Assembly (NCBI RefSeq): GCF_024055895.1
Contig: NZ_JAMXLE010000009.1
Span: forward strand, 94,809-158,808
Length of the DNA stretch: 64,000 nt
Source: Rhizobium sp. L1K21
GTDB taxonomy: Bacteria > Pseudomonadota > Alphaproteobacteria > Rhizobiales > Rhizobiaceae
Reading direction: 5' to 3'
Below, piece by piece: positions 1-8,293 of the stretch; position 1 is the stretch's first letter, and each line of letters opens with the position of its first letter. Made by a program: the position numbers and the translations under genes. Below the pieces are notes generated by a model. It did no database searches and was not told where the DNA came from. It worked only from the letters and a program-made list of their open reading frames with translations.

Positions 1-34
1 CGCTCAGCGCGTTCCAATCTTGCTGCTGTGCCAT
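1..34 (-). CDS. 5' end of a gene running off the left edge, possibly acyl-CoA dehydrogenase
   Basis: An ATG at 34 on the minus strand opens a frame reading MAQQQDWNALS before the window ends. It lies two bases past the stop of the enoyl-CoA hydratase gene, so it is the next gene of the same operon. Only 11 residues are visible. A second acyl-CoA dehydrogenase subunit would fit the position, because the dehydrogenase upstream (825-1949) looks like a subunit that needs a partner, but this is inference from context. Confidence 0.45.
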   Translation of the reverse strand, partial: MAQQQDWNALS

Positions 35-36
35 GA

Positions 37-813
37 TCAATCGTCCGAAAAAACCGCAGGGCGCTTTTCAAGGAAGGCCGCCATCGCCTCCTTGCTGTCT
101 GCCGTGCCTGTCATCTCAACTGTCAGGTTCTGCTCAAACCGATAGCCGTCCTTCAGACCCATGGTTTCGACCGTATTCAGCGCGCGTTTGGCCAGCTTGA
201 TTGCCGTCGGCGATTTCGAAGCGATATTGCGTGCCATGTCCATCGCAGTATCCATAAGCTCTTCGGGCTCGACACAGGCCTCGATAAGGCCGCGACGGTA
301 AAGCTCTTCTGCGGGAACACGGTAGCCTGTCAGCACCATTCTTCGCGTGAGGCCAATCGGGAAAACACGCATCGTGTGGCGCACACCACCCATCAGACCG
401 ATGTCGATTTCCGGCAGGCCGAAGACGGCGTTCCTGGATGCCACAATGATATCAGAACAAATCGCCAAACCCATGCCCGCACCCAGTGCAGGACCGTTCA
501 CGGCGGCGATAACGGGAATGTTCATTTCCATGATCACGAAACCCACTTCGCGTGCGCGGCGCAAGTGGCGGTTGACTTCGCCCGGTTCCCATTCGCTCTG
601 CTTGGCCCGGTTCTTGATATCCGCACCGGCAGAAAAGACCTTGCCATTGGCAGTCAAGACAACGCAGCGCACGCCCTTTTTGTGGTTCAGTTCATCGAAG
701 ACCCCAATCAGCTCTTCCATGAAGTCCTTTGATTGCGCGTTCACCGGAGGGGCGTCCAGGGTGACGACGGCAATATGGTCTTCGATCACAGTCTTGATCA
801 GATTGTTTTTCAT
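37..813 (-). CDS. enoyl-CoA hydratase/isomerase (crotonase family)
   Basis: A 258-residue crotonase-fold protein. It should hydrate or isomerise an enoyl-CoA in the cytoplasm. The oxyanion-hole segments are visible: FSAGADIKN near residue 65 and ALGAGMGLAICSD near residue 115. The C-terminal helix ends with the family-typical FLEKRPAVF. I start at the ATG at 813, which has an AAAGGA ribosome site six bases upstream; the frame can be read from a TTG at 828, but that would overlap the preceding gene's stop. It follows the acyl-CoA dehydrogenase gene and acyl-CoA ligase in one minus-strand operon, so it probably acts in the same beta-oxidation-like pathway. The substrate is unknown. Confidence 0.88.
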   Translation of the reverse strand: MKNNLIKTVIEDHIAVVTLDAPPVNAQSKDFMEELIGVFDELNHKKGVRCVVLTANGKVFSAGADIKNRAKQSEWEPGEVNRHLRRAREVGFVIMEMNIPVIAAVNGPALGAGMGLAICSDIIVASRNAVFGLPEIDIGLMGGVRHTMRVFPIGLTRRMVLTGYRVPAEELYRRGLIEACVEPEELMDTAMDMARNIASKSPTAIKLAKRALNTVETMGLKDGYRFEQNLTVEMTGTADSKEAMAAFLEKRPAVFSDD

Positions 814-824
814 GTCCGGTCCTT

Positions 825-1949
825 TCAAGCCGCAACGCCTTCCAGCGCCACGAACTGCAGACGCAGCTCTTCGGGCTGCCCCAGCGTTGCATTCAGGGCC
901 ACCGCCCGTTTCATAAAGAGTCCAATGTCGCAGGCATCGGTGAAACCCATCGCGCCGTGCAGATGGATTGCCCGCCTTGTGATGTTGACCGCGGCTTCAC
1001 CCGCCCTTGCCTTGGCCGCAAGGATTGCCAGACGAGAGGCGTTATTCTGCCCCTCTGACAGCGTCTCCACGGCGTTCACGACAGCAGCAGAAGCAAATTC
1101 GGCTTCGCCCCACATATCCACCAAACGGTGCTGCACGACCTGAAACGAGCCAATAGCCTTGCCGAACTGCACACGCTCTTTCGCATAGGCAACCGTCCGT
1201 TCGATTGCTGCCGTGGCAATGCCAGCCATCTCGGCTGCAAGAGCAAGCCGCGTCGTTGTAACGGCTGCATCCATGGCCACATCCACTTCACTGCCAATGG
1301 CCAGAAGCGCGTCCTCTTTGACCTTTACATCCGCTAAACTGAGCCTTCCCAACCGCGTTCCGTCCAATGTCGGAGCAGTCTCGATTCTCAAGCCTTCCGC
1401 ACTCACAGGAAGCGAGACCAACATCTGTTTACCATCCGCTTCCGCCAGCACGATAAAGTCTGTTGCAGACGTGGGGGCGCTGACGTGTCGCATCTCGCCA
1501 GACAGGCTGAATTCCTCTCCAACCTTGCGCGCTGAGACCGGCGCAGCTGCACCATCGCGGCCCTGCCATGCCGGAGACACCAGCGCCGTTCCGGCAATCA
1601 GTCCCTCCGCCAGTCTGGCGCACTCACCACCGCTGCAGTGGGACAGCAGCACGCTTGAAAAAATGCTCAGCTGCGCCAACGGCTCTGTCAGTAGGGCTCG
1701 ACCAAGTGCCTCGCTCAATACTGCCTGTTCGGCAATGCCAAGACCGGCACCGCCCTTATCCTCAGGCAAAAGAAGACCCAACCATCCAGCCTCCGCCATC
1801 GCAGACCAGACCTCCCGATCGAGGTCACCACCGTTGTCACGCCGCGCCCGGAAAACGTCTGGCCCGGCATGCCGTGCAGAAAACCCCACGACACTGTCGC
1901 GCAGCATCTCCAGCGTACCGTCAGGGTCATCAAGGATCAGTCCGTTCAT
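825..1949 (-). CDS. acyl-CoA dehydrogenase family protein, possibly a non-catalytic partner subunit
   Basis: A 374-residue flavoprotein of the acyl-CoA dehydrogenase fold, expected to introduce an alpha-beta double bond into an acyl-CoA. Recognisable parts are the N-terminal helical domain ([13 protein letters not shown] near residue 60) and the C-terminal FAD-binding segments ([11 protein letters not shown] and [12 protein letters not shown]). The usual C-terminal loop that carries the catalytic glutamate (YEGTS type) is not visible; the protein ends [11 protein letters not shown]. This resembles dehydrogenases that work as heteromers, such as the mycobacterial FadE26-FadE27 type. The gene starting at 34 could be the partner. 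Its start overlaps the ligase stop by ATGA, indicating translational coupling. Confidence 0.85.
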   Translation of the reverse strand: MNGLILDDPDGTLEMLRDSVVGFSARHAGPDVFRARRDNGGDLDREVWSAMAEAGWLGLLLPEDKGGAGLGIAEQAVLSEALGRALLTEPLAQLSIFSSVLLSHCSGGECARLAEGLIAGTALVSPAWQGRDGAAAPVSARKVGEEFSLSGEMRHVSAPTSATDFIVLAEADGKQMLVSLPVSAEGLRIETAPTLDGTRLGRLSLADVKVKEDALLAIGSEVDVAMDAAVTTTRLALAAEMAGIATAAIERTVAYAKERVQFGKAIGSFQVVQHRLVDMWGEAEFASAAVVNAVETLSEGQNNASRLAILAAKARAGEAAVNITRRAIHLHGAMGFTDACDIGLFMKRAVALNATLGQPEELRLQFVALEGVAA

Positions 1950-3598
1950 TCCGCCGCTCTCCCGCTTGTTTCGGCCAATTCAGGCAGTACATACTGTGCG
2001 TATTGTTTGCGCAGCTCCATCTTCTGCAGTTTTCCCGTTGCTGTGTGCGGCAGGCTTTCCACAAAGACGACGTCATCAGGCAACCACCATTTGGCAACAA
2101 AACCCATCAGAAATTGACGCAGTTCAGCCCTGTCTGGTGCCTCACCCTTTGGCACCACGACTAACAGCGGGCGCTCCTGCCACTTGGGGTGCGGCACGCC
2201 CACAACGGCGGCCTCGGCCACTTTGGGATGACGCATCGCTGCATCTTCGAGGTCGATGGAGGAAATCCATTCACCGCCCGATTTGATAACGTCTTTCGCC
2301 CGGTCTGTGATCCGCACAAAGCCATCCTCGCTCATCGTCGCGATATCACCGGTTGAGAACCAGCCATCGGCGTCCGGCCCCTTGCCTTCGCCGCCGAAAT
2401 AGCCTGATGTGACCCATGGCCCGCGCACCTGCAACTCGCCGGGCGTCACGCCATCCGCCGCCAATTCGCGGCCTTCATCATCCATCAATCGCAATTCGAC
2501 ACCAAAAACCGGCCGGCCAGCCATACAGCGAAGATCGAAACGTCCATCGTCGCTTAACTCGTTATGCTTGAACAACGGATTGGCAACGGTTGCCACCGGC
2601 CCGGTTTCACTCATCCCCCAGGCCTGACGTGGAACCGCACCGATCGATTCCAATCGCCGCATTAGCGACTTCGGCGCCGCCGAACCGCCAACAATCACTC
2701 GCTCCATCTTCAACTCCGAGCGCGCATCCAGACCGGAACCTTCAATGTAATCCATGAAACCCATCCAGACCGTTGGAACGCCGAGGGAGAAGGTGCAGCC
2801 CTCGGCCTTGGCAAGGTCGTAGAGGCTCTTCCCGTCGAGATGCGGGCCGGGCAAGACGAGCTTGGCACCGCACAGTGGCGAACCATGCGGCACACCCCAG
2901 GCATTGACGTGGAACAGCGGCACGCAAAGAAGCGTACTGTCATGGTTTGAGAGCGCCAGGCCGTCGACCTGGCACAACATCATGGCGTGCAGCAGCGTTG
3001 AGCGATGTGAATAGAGCACACCCTTGGGATTGCCCGTGGTGCCCGATGTGTAGCAGAGACCGGAGGCTGTATTTTCATCAAAGACGGGCCATTCAAACGC
3101 GCTCTGTTCGGGGGCAATCATGTCCTCGTAACAAAGCGACCCGTCGGGCATCCCATCCATATGCCCGCCATCTGTCATGGCGACATAGTTTTCGACATGC
3201 TCCAGCCCCGGGCGCAACTCAGATACCAGCGTGCTGAAGGTGATGTCATACATCAAAACCTTCGCCCCGGCATGGTTGATGATATAATTGAGTTGCTCGG
3301 GGAACAGCCGCGGATTGACCGTGTGAAGCACAGCACCAATTCCAGCAACGGCAAAGTAAAGCTCCAGGTGACGATGCGTATTCCAGGCAAGTGTCGCCAC
3401 GCGGTCTCCATGCCCAACGCCCATCCGGATCAAAGCATTGGCAAGCTTGCGCGAGCGCTCCGCCAAGGTACGATAGCTATCCCTGCGCAGATCGCCTTCG
3501 CACGTCTTCGAAACGATTTCCGTATTGGCGTGATAACGCGCTGCGTGCTCGAGCAAACCCGATATCAGAAGCGGGCGCTCCTGCATCAATCCAAGCAT
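1946..3598 (-). CDS. AMP-forming acyl-CoA synthetase (fatty-acid-CoA ligase type)
   Basis: A 550-residue ANL-superfamily ligase that activates a carboxylic acid to its CoA thioester with ATP. The phosphate-binding loop reads [12 protein letters not shown] near residue 190, followed by the adenylate motifs GMSETGP and STGD, and the hinge KSGGEWIS with the C-terminal catalytic lysine in [11 protein letters not shown]. The length and layout match the medium/long-chain or DmdB-like acyl-CoA ligases. The start at 3598 has a GGGAGGT ribosome site. It heads the minus-strand operon of ligase, dehydrogenase and hydratase, so it supplies the CoA ester that the following enzymes oxidise. The real acid could be a fatty, branched or aryl-alkanoic acid. 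Confidence 0.92.
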   Translation of the reverse strand: MLGLMQERPLLISGLLEHAARYHANTEIVSKTCEGDLRRDSYRTLAERSRKLANALIRMGVGHGDRVATLAWNTHRHLELYFAVAGIGAVLHTVNPRLFPEQLNYIINHAGAKVLMYDITFSTLVSELRPGLEHVENYVAMTDGGHMDGMPDGSLCYEDMIAPEQSAFEWPVFDENTASGLCYTSGTTGNPKGVLYSHRSTLLHAMMLCQVDGLALSNHDSTLLCVPLFHVNAWGVPHGSPLCGAKLVLPGPHLDGKSLYDLAKAEGCTFSLGVPTVWMGFMDYIEGSGLDARSELKMERVIVGGSAAPKSLMRRLESIGAVPRQAWGMSETGPVATVANPLFKHNELSDDGRFDLRCMAGRPVFGVELRLMDDEGRELAADGVTPGELQVRGPWVTSGYFGGEGKGPDADGWFSTGDIATMSEDGFVRITDRAKDVIKSGGEWISSIDLEDAAMRHPKVAEAAVVGVPHPKWQERPLLVVVPKGEAPDRAELRQFLMGFVAKWWLPDDVVFVESLPHTATGKLQKMELRKQYAQYVLPELAETSGRAAE

Positions 3599-3688
3599 CT
3601 TGTGACCTCCCGTTTACCGGATCAGCCTCCACTCCGATCCTTGGTGCATCTCGTCATAGCGGACCCACACTGTCAACAAAAACTCTTA

Positions 3689-3707
3689 TGTGAATACAAA
3701 CTTCACA
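3689..3707. promoter_or_regulatory. inverted repeat, candidate operator of the ligase operon
   Basis: TGTGAA and TTCACA form a perfect 6-7-6 inverted repeat about 90 bases upstream of the acyl-CoA ligase start, in the gap before the second enoyl-CoA hydratase gene. The position fits a repressor or activator site. It differs from the TGACCG-type operators near the TetR gene, so a different regulator would be needed. Confidence 0.4.
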
Positions 3708-3752
3708 GATGTGTAAAATGACGAGTGCAGCATGGGGAGGTCAGGTTCTGGA

Positions 3753-4550
3753 TTATGACGGAGAAAAGACCGGCTTGCGCTTTTCAAGAAAGGCCTGCAA
3801 GCCTTCTCCTGCCTCGCTTCCGTATCGCGCTTTGTTGATGTAGCGGCTCTCAAGTTCGATCTGTTCGGCAAGGCCATTAACCTGCGCCTGTGCGATTTCC
3901 CCTTTGATGACCGAAATGGCACCACTTGCGCCGACAGCGCAGGCGCGTGCGAGATCAAGCGCGGCATTCAGGGCTTCACCGTCGTCAGTCAGCATGTTGA
4001 TGGCACCGGCTGCATATAATCTGTCTGCAGACGCCGGACGGCCCAGCATACAAAGCTCCGAAACCAGCTGACGCGGCAAACACTCCGACAGAAAATGCGT
4101 CGCACCGCCGTCGGGTGTCAGGCCGATCTTGACATAGGCGGCGGTAAACTTGGCCGAACCGGACGCAGCAATCATATCGCAGGAAAGTGCCAGCGACAGG
4201 CCAAGCCCTGCAGCGCCGCCTTCAACGGCAGCAATCACCGGTTTGGGACAATGTCGGATCGCAAGGATCATGGCTGCAAGAGCATCGGTATTGCGGCTAA
4301 CCTCAGACAGCGGCTGGTTGCGCCCTTCTTTCAACGCCGACACATTGCCGCCTGACGAGAAGAAGCCACCGGCTCCCTGCAGTATGATTGCACGGATTTG
4401 CGGGTCATTGCCCGCATCGACAATCTCGGCCCGCACGGCCTTGTATTGCGCCAGGCCAATGGAATTGCGCGTCCTCTCACCCTTGAGCGTGAGAAGCTTG
4501 ATGTTGCTATCGACGACTTCAGAAAGCACCTGCGTTTCATTGTCATTCAT
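3753..4550 (-). CDS. enoyl-CoA hydratase/isomerase, second copy
   Basis: A 265-residue crotonase-fold enzyme distinct from the one at 37-813. Oxyanion-hole segments are FFSSGGNVSAL near residue 65 and EGGAAGLGLSLALSCDM near residue 110, and the C-terminus shows FLEKRKPVF. A glutamate expected for classical hydratases is not obvious at the second catalytic position, so it could be an isomerase or a hydratase of a specialised CoA ester. A GGGGAT ribosome site precedes the ATG at 4550. It is separated from the ligase gene by about 150 bases that hold an inverted repeat, and it lies downstream of the two-domain SDR gene, which suggests one pathway. Confidence 0.87.
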   Translation of the reverse strand: MNDNETQVLSEVVDSNIKLLTLKGERTRNSIGLAQYKAVRAEIVDAGNDPQIRAIILQGAGGFFSSGGNVSALKEGRNQPLSEVSRNTDALAAMILAIRHCPKPVIAAVEGGAAGLGLSLALSCDMIAASGSAKFTAAYVKIGLTPDGGATHFLSECLPRQLVSELCMLGRPASADRLYAAGAINMLTDDGEALNAALDLARACAVGASGAISVIKGEIAQAQVNGLAEQIELESRYINKARYGSEAGEGLQAFLEKRKPVFSPS

Positions 4551-4682
4551 TGAGCATCCCCTTTTTTCAAATTGGAGTGATCCAACAGCTCAACCTGCCA
4601 ATCTCCTGGCGGGACCATGGGCTTTCACAGATCAAAAGTGCTGCAGCTATTTTCGTTCCGGCGGGTGCTGCAACTGCAGCCA

Positions 4683-5921
4683 TCAAGACAAGCCGCTGGC
4701 TTCCAGCACTTGCCCAGTTATGTATGACGCATCATCGCCGATCATAAAGCGGCACAGTTCACCCAGGCCTTCAAGCGTTGGCCCCTGCCACAAAACCGTA
4801 TTCACGCGCATACCCGATCCGGCCCACTCCAACGCCAGGGTGCGAGAGAGCATTGACAAAGCAGCGGCAGCAGCACGCGCCGAAGGGCTCTCCCCCCTGT
4901 CGACGACAAAGACCAGATTGAAATCCGGTGTTCGATTGGCAATTGCCGCGCAGGCTTTTGCAGATGAAAGCGCCCATTCCAGCATTTGCGCCGGTGTCAA
5001 TGCACGGCCAAGAGCGCCCGCATCCACGACAGCTGCGAGCGGTTCGGCATCGGTCAGCGCATCGAAACGCGGCAATCCAAGCGTGCTCAAATCCGACCGG
5101 TCATTCTGGCCAAGAAGTACAATATTTCCCTTTGAACTCGTGCCTTTTGGAGGGCCTTCCATTTCAGGCGGCGGCCCCATGGATCCGCCTCCATCAACAA
5201 GCAGGCTCTGCCCATTGATGGTACGACCATGAGCAGAAGCAGAAAATGCAACCGCAGCAGCAATATCCTGAGGTGCCGCGAGGCGTCCCAATGGAATGGT
5301 TGCGGAGACCTTTTTGAGATCGACCCGTCCCTCTCTCTCCAGCTCCTCCACAAGAGGCGTCAGCGTATAGCCCGGAGCGATTGCAACAACGCTGATCTGG
5401 CGCTCTTTCAACTGCGCGGCAAGTGCTGCGGTATATTCAACCACCCCGGCCTTGGTGGCGCTATAGGGGCCGCGCAGTGCCAGTGGCCGATAGGCAGCAC
5501 CAGAGGCAAGGTTGACGATAGACGCACCGGGCGACAGGATTTTCGCAGCCGCTTCCGAAACACATTGAAGCGCCGTCAGGTTGACCGCGACGAGACGGTC
5601 AAATGCCGCCTGCGGGAGATCAAGCAAGGTGCGCCCGGAACTGTCCGTCACGCCCGCATTGTTGACAACAAGGTCCAGACCGCCAAGAGCAGCCTCAGCT
5701 TTTGCAGGCAAGGCATCGGCAGCTTGCGGATCGGTCAGGTCAACCTGAATGGCGACATGTCCGCCGCCCAACCGCTCAGCAACATGCCGGGCTTCCTCAA
5801 TATCGATGTCGGCAACGGCGACACGGAATCCTTCGTTCGCAAGACGCTGGCAGATTGCCTGACCGATGCCTTTAGCGCCACCTGTCACCAAAGCGCGTCT
5901 GCGCTTGTTTTCCGTGTTCAT
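4683..5921 (-). CDS. two-domain short-chain dehydrogenase/reductase
   Basis: A 412-residue protein. Residues 1 to about 250 form a complete classical SDR: the cofactor motif GGAKGIG near residue 14, NNAG at 87-90, Ser140, and the catalytic Tyr153 and Lys157 in YSATK, ending with the LLVDGGG strand. Residues 265-412 are a second, shortened SDR unit that keeps the long helix (ALSMLSRTLALEWAGSGMRV) and the C-terminal TGQVLEASG strand but lacks the nucleotide loop and the Tyr-x-x-x-Lys pair. The second half is therefore probably structural. The ATG at 5921 has a strong GGGGAGG site. A perfect palindrome lies about 32 bases upstream of the start. It likely oxidises a hydroxyacyl intermediate. Confidence 0.88.
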   Translation of the reverse strand: MNTENKRRRALVTGGAKGIGQAICQRLANEGFRVAVADIDIEEARHVAERLGGGHVAIQVDLTDPQAADALPAKAEAALGGLDLVVNNAGVTDSSGRTLLDLPQAAFDRLVAVNLTALQCVSEAAAKILSPGASIVNLASGAAYRPLALRGPYSATKAGVVEYTAALAAQLKERQISVVAIAPGYTLTPLVEELEREGRVDLKKVSATIPLGRLAAPQDIAAAVAFSASAHGRTINGQSLLVDGGGSMGPPPEMEGPPKGTSSKGNIVLLGQNDRSDLSTLGLPRFDALTDAEPLAAVVDAGALGRALTPAQMLEWALSSAKACAAIANRTPDFNLVFVVDRGESPSARAAAAALSMLSRTLALEWAGSGMRVNTVLWQGPTLEGLGELCRFMIGDDASYITGQVLEASGLS

Positions 5922-5952
5922 CTTGATCGCCTCCCCTGCGCTCACGCCTGCC

Positions 5953-5968
5953 GACTGACCGGTCAGTC
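5953..5968. promoter_or_regulatory. perfect 16-bp palindrome, TetR operator of the SDR gene
   Basis: GACTGACCGGTCAGTC is a perfect palindrome just upstream of the SDR start. The same core (ACTGACCGGTC followed by R-GTCA) recurs at 6779-6793 in front of the neighbouring TetR gene. Two matching sites flanking one TetR gene are the usual signature of a TetR repressor that controls itself and its neighbour. Confidence 0.75.
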
Positions 5969-6119
5969 AGCTCGAGGATAACGCCGCGCATGCATCTCTG
6001 CAATGGATTTTTTGGATGTATCCGTCGAACGGCGCATCAATGACAATACGAGCTGCGTGGTCAGCCAATGATGTTGCTGAATTTGACTTTATCTTGGCCC
6101 AGGTAGTCTGGCGTTAGCT

Positions 6120-6734
6120 TTATTTCCGGGCAATGCCACAGAGAAGAATGTCGGCATATTGATCGACAATTTCCTCGGCACTCATTGCTTTTTCAGGATC
6201 ATACCAGCGGTGCATCCAGTTAATTCCAGAAAGGACCAGGCGGCCCGCCCCTGCAGGATCAACCTCATTGAACTCGCCCGATGCAACACCATCGCGGATG
6301 ATTTCCCTTAGCATGTTTTCAAATTGGCGACGGTAAGCAATTCTCAAGTCCGTCGCTCGTTGATCGGGGTCAGACCAGAAAGCATTGCTGGCAGCAATCC
6401 AGGCTGATCGATGCTCTGAAAAAAACGTGGCCGTGGATACCATGAAGGCACGCAGCTTCTCAGCTGCGGTGCCTTCCGTCGGGATACGCGATTTGACGAA
6501 CGTGTTCAGGTGTTGCGTTGCTGCAAAGGCGATACGCCCGTAAATGTCTTCTTTGCTTTTGAAATGGTGATACAGCAGGGCCTTAGAGACGCCTGCGGCA
6601 TCAGAAATGTCGCGCATGGATGTAGCTTCATAACCTTTTTCTGCAAAAAGCCTGGCACCGGTTTCAAGAATTTCGCGCACCCGCGGGCTAGGCACGTCAT
6701 CCACCAGCCTTTCGGCGCTCATCTTTCCACTCAT
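6120..6734 (-). CDS. TetR/AcrR family transcriptional repressor
   Basis: A 204-residue TetR-type repressor. The N-terminal helix-turn-helix is clear (ILETGARLFAEKGYEATSMRDISDAAG, then SKALLYHHFKSKEDIY), followed by a ligand-binding all-helical domain with a family-typical acyl-CoA-sensing look (FSEHRSAWIAASNAFW). The frame is open much further upstream, but the ATG at 6734 with GGGAA seven bases before it gives the normal length and leaves the TGACCG palindrome at 6780-6793 in the promoter. It probably represses itself and the SDR/hydratase genes until an acyl-CoA intermediate accumulates. Confidence 0.88.
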   Translation of the reverse strand: MSGKMSAERLVDDVPSPRVREILETGARLFAEKGYEATSMRDISDAAGVSKALLYHHFKSKEDIYGRIAFAATQHLNTFVKSRIPTEGTAAEKLRAFMVSTATFFSEHRSAWIAASNAFWSDPDQRATDLRIAYRRQFENMLREIIRDGVASGEFNEVDPAGAGRLVLSGINWMHRWYDPEKAMSAEEIVDQYADILLCGIARK

Positions 6735-6779
6735 CAGTCGATTCCCACGCATCTCAATTGCAAACAATTTGCCCCCTAC

Positions 6780-6793
6780 TGACCGGTCGGTCA
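6780..6793. promoter_or_regulatory. TGACCG-GT-CGGTCA palindrome, TetR autoregulatory operator
   Basis: TGACCG and CGGTCA form a 6-2-6 inverted repeat about 45 bases upstream of the TetR start at 6734. It shares the CTGACCGGTC core with the perfect palindrome at 5953-5968. I infer negative autoregulation. Confidence 0.72.
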
Positions 6794-6799
6794 AGCTTC

Positions 6800-7568
6800 C
6801 CCGTGCCCAACGGGGTGACGGACTTGAAGCTCTGTGTGAAGGGCTATTCCTGTGACAAGGCACGTAATTTTGAGGATCGGGCTCTAACGATTTCAGACAC
6901 TTCTCGACTTGCCAAAACAACACCGATGATCCCCAACCAATCTTCCGAAGCCAATTGCTGAGTTGGCGGATTACATGCCCGAAGTGCGGATCACTGTTGC
7001 TACATCCACCCAGGATCAGAAGCCCTCGGTTTTCCAGCACTACATCAACGCTGCAATCCGAGGCGAATGCTTGCTGGACGAAGAAGTGCTCGGTAGGATC
7101 ATCCCTGGAAACGAGGACACATTAGCTGAGATATGTGTTGATTTCCCAACGCCGCAAAACCCGGTATTACCTTTACACCTGCACCCTGCTCTTTTGGCCG
7201 GCGTCGCCATCGTACACATTGCGGGAGCCGAGATGTTATTCATGTTGCGGCAATCAACATTTGCCACCAACCAAACGCATTTCGACCACAAGACGCTCCC
7301 ATTCCTCTTAAACGCAGAGAAGGAAAGACATAGAAGTCCGATACAATTAATTTGAGAAAATAGCCTCACAGATTCTCAAAATTAGGTGCCAAAAATTCGA
7401 TAAATCAGCTCATTCTCACGCTTGAGTGCCAAGCGACAAATCAGATGAGCAATGCCTCCCGACATTCAAACTGCAAACTGTCTCAATTCATTTGCTGGCG
7501 GACAGGTTGGCAGACCCATTTAATGGAGTTATCTTAACTGGGAGAATTCGGAATTTAGGAGCAAACGG
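6800..7568. other. intergenic region without a convincing gene
   Basis: About 770 bases between two TetR genes. Open frames of 109 codons (minus, 7040-7369) and 130 codons (plus, 6963-7355) overlap each other, have no recognisable domain and no good ribosome sites. The minus strand shows stop-interrupted segments that could be a decayed gene, but I cannot name it. It must also hold the promoter of the TetR gene at 7569. Confidence 0.4.
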
Positions 7569-8288
7569 TTGACTCAGCCGACCGCGATTGAAAACAACGC
7601 CGCTGTGACGAAAAATGGAAAACGTGCGGACACACGCCTCTCATTGATCTTGGCAGCTGAGCGCATTTTCTCTGAAGAGGGCATATCCAACACCTCTTTG
7701 AGGCGGATCACGCAAGCGGCAGGTCAACGCAATGAAAGCGCGATCCATTATCACTTCGGGTCCCGGGAAGGTGTTGTGCAGGCTATCCTCGATCTGCGCA
7801 CAACGCCCATCAATGCGGCGCGTATTGCCCTTGTTGAGGAAATGCGGGCCGCTGCGGGCGGGGCTCCGCTTGGTTCACGCGACATCGCACGATTGCTCGT
7901 CATTCCGCTCGCCAACTACTTGCGCAGCTCTGCTGGAAAGAGTCACTACCTTCGCTTTCTCAGCATGCTGTGGATCGACCGACCCATATGGCGCAAATTT
8001 GAAGGCCGCACGCAGGACGCCGGCTTGCGAATGATGCGTGAGGCTTTGATTGAGGCCAAGCCGCATATTCCCGCAGTCGTCATGCGTCAGCGATTTGCGA
8101 TGGCCATGCAAATGGGAAGCTCCATTCTGGCGCGCATGGAGCGGCTCGCCTTTGACCGCAGCGAAACCTACGACTGGTACAAGACAGAGGCACAGATTGC
8201 AGATTTGATCGATTCAATCGCGGCTGTGTTCGACGCCTCCCTTTCACCCGAAACCGTGCGCGCCCTGCGGCAATGCGGTGAGCTTTGA
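7569..8288 (+). CDS. TetR/AcrR family transcriptional regulator
   Basis: A 239-residue TetR-type protein. The N-terminal DNA-binding domain reads LILAAERIFSEEGISNTSLRRITQAAG followed by NESAIHYHFGSREGVVQAIL. The C-terminal domain is longer than that of the repressor at 6120. The start codon is a TTG at 7569 with TTAGGAG seven bases upstream; no ATG exists before the DNA-binding helix. It ends five bases before the convergent ADP-forming acyl-CoA synthetase gene. It may regulate that gene and the TRAP-TAXI operon, but I see no clear operator. Confidence 0.85.
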   Translation: MTQPTAIENNAAVTKNGKRADTRLSLILAAERIFSEEGISNTSLRRITQAAGQRNESAIHYHFGSREGVVQAILDLRTTPINAARIALVEEMRAAAGGAPLGSRDIARLLVIPLANYLRSSAGKSHYLRFLSMLWIDRPIWRKFEGRTQDAGLRMMREALIEAKPHIPAVVMRQRFAMAMQMGSSILARMERLAFDRSETYDWYKTEAQIADLIDSIAAVFDASLSPETVRALRQCGEL

Positions 8289-8293
8289 AGCGT

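Noticed and set aside
347..916. Long plus-strand open frames opposite the hydratase and dehydrogenase genes
   Set aside because: They are shadows of strong minus-strand genes, with no domain, biased composition and no ribosome sites.
7040..7369. Minus-strand 109-codon frame as a gene between the TetR genes
   Set aside because: No domain, no ribosome site and overlaps an equally weak plus-strand frame; kept only as an intergenic note.
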